Shown: positions 62,415-64,000 of the stretch, piece after piece
Position numbering within the stretch: the stretch's first letter is position 1
Layout of the letters: each line of letters starts with the position of its first letter
DNA from: Nostoc calcicola FACHB-3891
Lineage (GTDB): Bacteria; Cyanobacteriota; Cyanobacteriia; Cyanobacteriales; Nostocaceae
Assembly: GCF_014697355.1 (NCBI RefSeq)
Contig: NZ_JACJRQ010000017.1
Location: 118,748 to 182,747, forward strand
Direction: 5' to 3'
Length of the DNA stretch: 64,000 nucleotides
Position numbers and translations under genes: made by a program
Notes under the pieces: model-generated
What the model was told of the DNA's origin: nothing
The model's input: the letters and a program-made list of their open reading frames with translations, nothing else
The model's database searches: none

Positions 62415-63123
62415 GGGTAGTACCTTTTGTAGTTAATATGTCCAAGCATCCGCATCTGTTTACTCAGCTTAAATTTAACTATCAGAAACTTTTTCAGGTG
62501 CGATCGCAGTTATCAAAATGCATTTTATCAAACAGAATTCAGGAGTCAGGAGTCAGAATTCAGCAATGTTTTTTGTACGACTGGCGGATGAATAATCGGC
62601 GTTTTTGCACCCCCACCAAATCTACGATTTGGTGGTCTTCAATCAGTGGCGGGTCCCAATCCCCTACTGATAGCGACGCGGAAAGCTAGTCTGCGATAGC
62701 GCAGCGTTAGCGAGTATTCGAGCGTCGCGTCAAGATTGCTGAATTCTGAATTCTGAATTCTGTATTCTTCTTCAACAACACTTAATTATATTGTTATGGT
62801 TGCTATTTTTTCAGTTTTATTTTGTCTAATTTAAGTTTATCAGCTATTGATATTTTAATAATCAGTGCATAGAGTGACGATGGCAACTTGAACTACAGAC
62901 TGGGGAATCCTCCAACAAAGCCTTCAAGTTCCAAAAATCGTTGTGATAATTTTGTAGTATCTCAGGAACAAAGATAATTGTAGTGTTATCTATATGACTA
63001 GTGTGCTAATCTACGCTCGCCTTAGGGAAGCTGTAAAAGCTTTGACATAGTGTTCTGTGCTTTGAAAATTTCTATTCCTTCTAATTCACTAAACTAATTG
63101 CTAGAAAAATCGTGAGGTCATCA
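62415..63123. other. 709-bp intergenic region with a possible IS200/IS605-type end
   Basis: The hairpin CCACCAAATC-TAC-GATTTGGTGG at 62610-62632 is followed by CTTCAATCAGTGGCGGG. This arrangement resembles the palindromic ends of IS200/IS605 elements, but no transposase is near. A GAATTCTGAATTCTG array is at about 62737-62768. 62840-63110 is A+T-rich. Confidence 0.45.
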
Positions 63124-63828
63124 ATGCAGCGAATTAAATTTTGGGTACTTTTTCCACTTACCTTAATATTTGGTTGTTCAAATCAATTGCTTCAATCTAG
63201 CCCCACTGTAGCCAAATCTCAGCCAGCAGTAGCTAAAGAAAATAATCCGACTTTGTTAGCAAAAGCAAATTACCTTTCACCACTGGAACAACAGGTGATT
63301 ATTGAAACAAATAAAGTCAGAACAAATCCTCAGGCATATGTGCCGATTTTGGAAAACTATCGCAAGCGCTTTCAAGGTAACCGAGTCAAAATTTCTGATA
63401 ATACTTATTTGAGAACTCAAGAAGGAGTCAAAGCAGTCGATGAGGCGATCGCATTTCTCAAATCAGCACGTCCTGTAGGTGCTTTGAGTGCCTCTAAGGG
63501 TATGTCTTTGGCAGCAAAAGACCACGTTAAAGACCAAGGCGCAAAAGGTGCCACAGGTCACGATGGTAGCGATGGTAGCAACCCCTTCATTCGCATCAAC
63601 CGCTATGGTAGATGGCTGACAACCGCAGGTGAAAATATCAGTTACGGGCCAAACACCGCCCAAGATATCGTCATGCAATTAATTATTGATGATGGTGTGC
63701 CCGATCGCGGTCATCGAACAAATATTTTTAACGGCGCTTTTAAAGTTTCTGGTGTTGCTTTTGGAATTCACAAATCATATAGAACAGTTTGCGTGATTAA
63801 CTACGCTGGGGGGTATCAGGAGAAATAA
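63124..63828 (+). CDS. CAP (SCP/PR-1-like) domain lipoprotein
   Basis: 234 residues from ATG at 63124, which follows GAGG by 6 bases; the upstream GTG at 63112 is less likely. The N-terminus (QRIKFWVLFPLTLIFGCSN) has a lipobox LIFGC, suggesting lipidation at Cys18. The CAP domain follows, with HVKDQGAKGATGHDGSDGSNPF, GENISYGP and GHRTNIFNG as the conserved His/Glu/His cluster. CAP proteins act in varied extracellular functions; bacterial roles are poorly known. Confidence 0.85.
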   Translation: MQRIKFWVLFPLTLIFGCSNQLLQSSPTVAKSQPAVAKENNPTLLAKANYLSPLEQQVIIETNKVRTNPQAYVPILENYRKRFQGNRVKISDNTYLRTQEGVKAVDEAIAFLKSARPVGALSASKGMSLAAKDHVKDQGAKGATGHDGSDGSNPFIRINRYGRWLTTAGENISYGPNTAQDIVMQLIIDDGVPDRGHRTNIFNGAFKVSGVAFGIHKSYRTVCVINYAGGYQEK

Positions 63829-64000
63829 TTCGTAATTCGTAATTACTCTTTTGTGAAAGCGATCTCGACAAACCTCTCCCTGTCTTAAACCCACATTCCG
63901 CAGGTTAGTTAGCAAAGCAGATAATATTTTCGACAGGGCGCACCAAAAAATGTGAGAATCCAGTGTCTTTCGGGAGTCAAATTAGTAATTTGCTTGGTGT
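63829..64000. other. Downstream intergenic sequence to window edge
   Basis: Short GTAATTC repeats are at 63831-63845. Nothing else is recognised. Confidence 0.4.

Overview
The window comes from a filamentous, probably heterocyst-forming cyanobacterium of the Nostoc/Calothrix kind. The basis is the many GCGATCGC (HIP1) sites on both strands, the dense short tandem heptamer arrays and dispersed palindromes between genes, cyanobacterial versions of SecA, the F1-ATPase beta-epsilon gene pair and PheS, and a four-copy tandem array at 60.1-60.7 kb that looks like the heterocyst-specific small RNA NsiR1. I see no rRNA, tRNA, CRISPR array, intact insertion sequence or prophage. Genes sit on both strands with long repeat-filled gaps.

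Layout. 1-7.8 kb is a minus-strand surface-polysaccharide cluster: a membrane sugar-nucleotide 4,6-dehydratase, a beta-propeller GINT1-like protein, a FemAB/GNAT-fold transferase, a MurJ-type flippase, a GT4 glycosyltransferase and a CapK-like ligase cut by the window edge. 8.4-10.6 kb holds ilvH, a BON-domain protein and an alpha/beta hydrolase. 11.2-21 kb is the main accessory block: an SPFH/flotillin-like membrane protein, a P-loop ATPase and a 1445-residue STAND NTPase with TPR and WD40 repeats in tandem on the minus strand, with an Era-like GTPase divergent from them. 21.4-38.9 kb is mostly housekeeping: a multi-helix mechanosensitive-type channel, atpD-atpC, secA, a diheme cytochrome, a RelN/RelE-type toxin-antitoxin pair, a MoxR ATPase, ribF, a metallo-beta-lactamase-fold hydrolase, surE and pheS. 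39.4-41.2 kb carries a protealysin-like M4 metallopeptidase followed by an emfourin-like inhibitor. 41.3-52.9 kb has an S9 peptidase, a short RecQ, a GNAT, a HEAT-membrane-NACHT protein, an orphan amino-acid binding protein, a SnoaL-like protein, leuA and a NYN/LabA-like protein. 53.7-63.8 kb has a CHASE2 Ser/Thr kinase, glutathione reductase, an SDR, the small-RNA array, an ExoD-like protein, a YegS-like lipid kinase and a CAP-domain lipoprotein.

The strongest leads are the tandem small-RNA array (four units with a near-constant 146-148 bp period, a conserved CCCGGA box about 32-37 bases upstream and a terminator in each), the SPFH/ATPase/STAND block, the protease-inhibitor pair, and repeated invasion of reading frames by dispersed intergenic repeats. 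The repeats occur as in-frame inserts in the STAND gene and ribF, as the tail of a glycosyltransferase, and around the start codons of pheS and atpC. All family names come from reading the translations; no database search was run.
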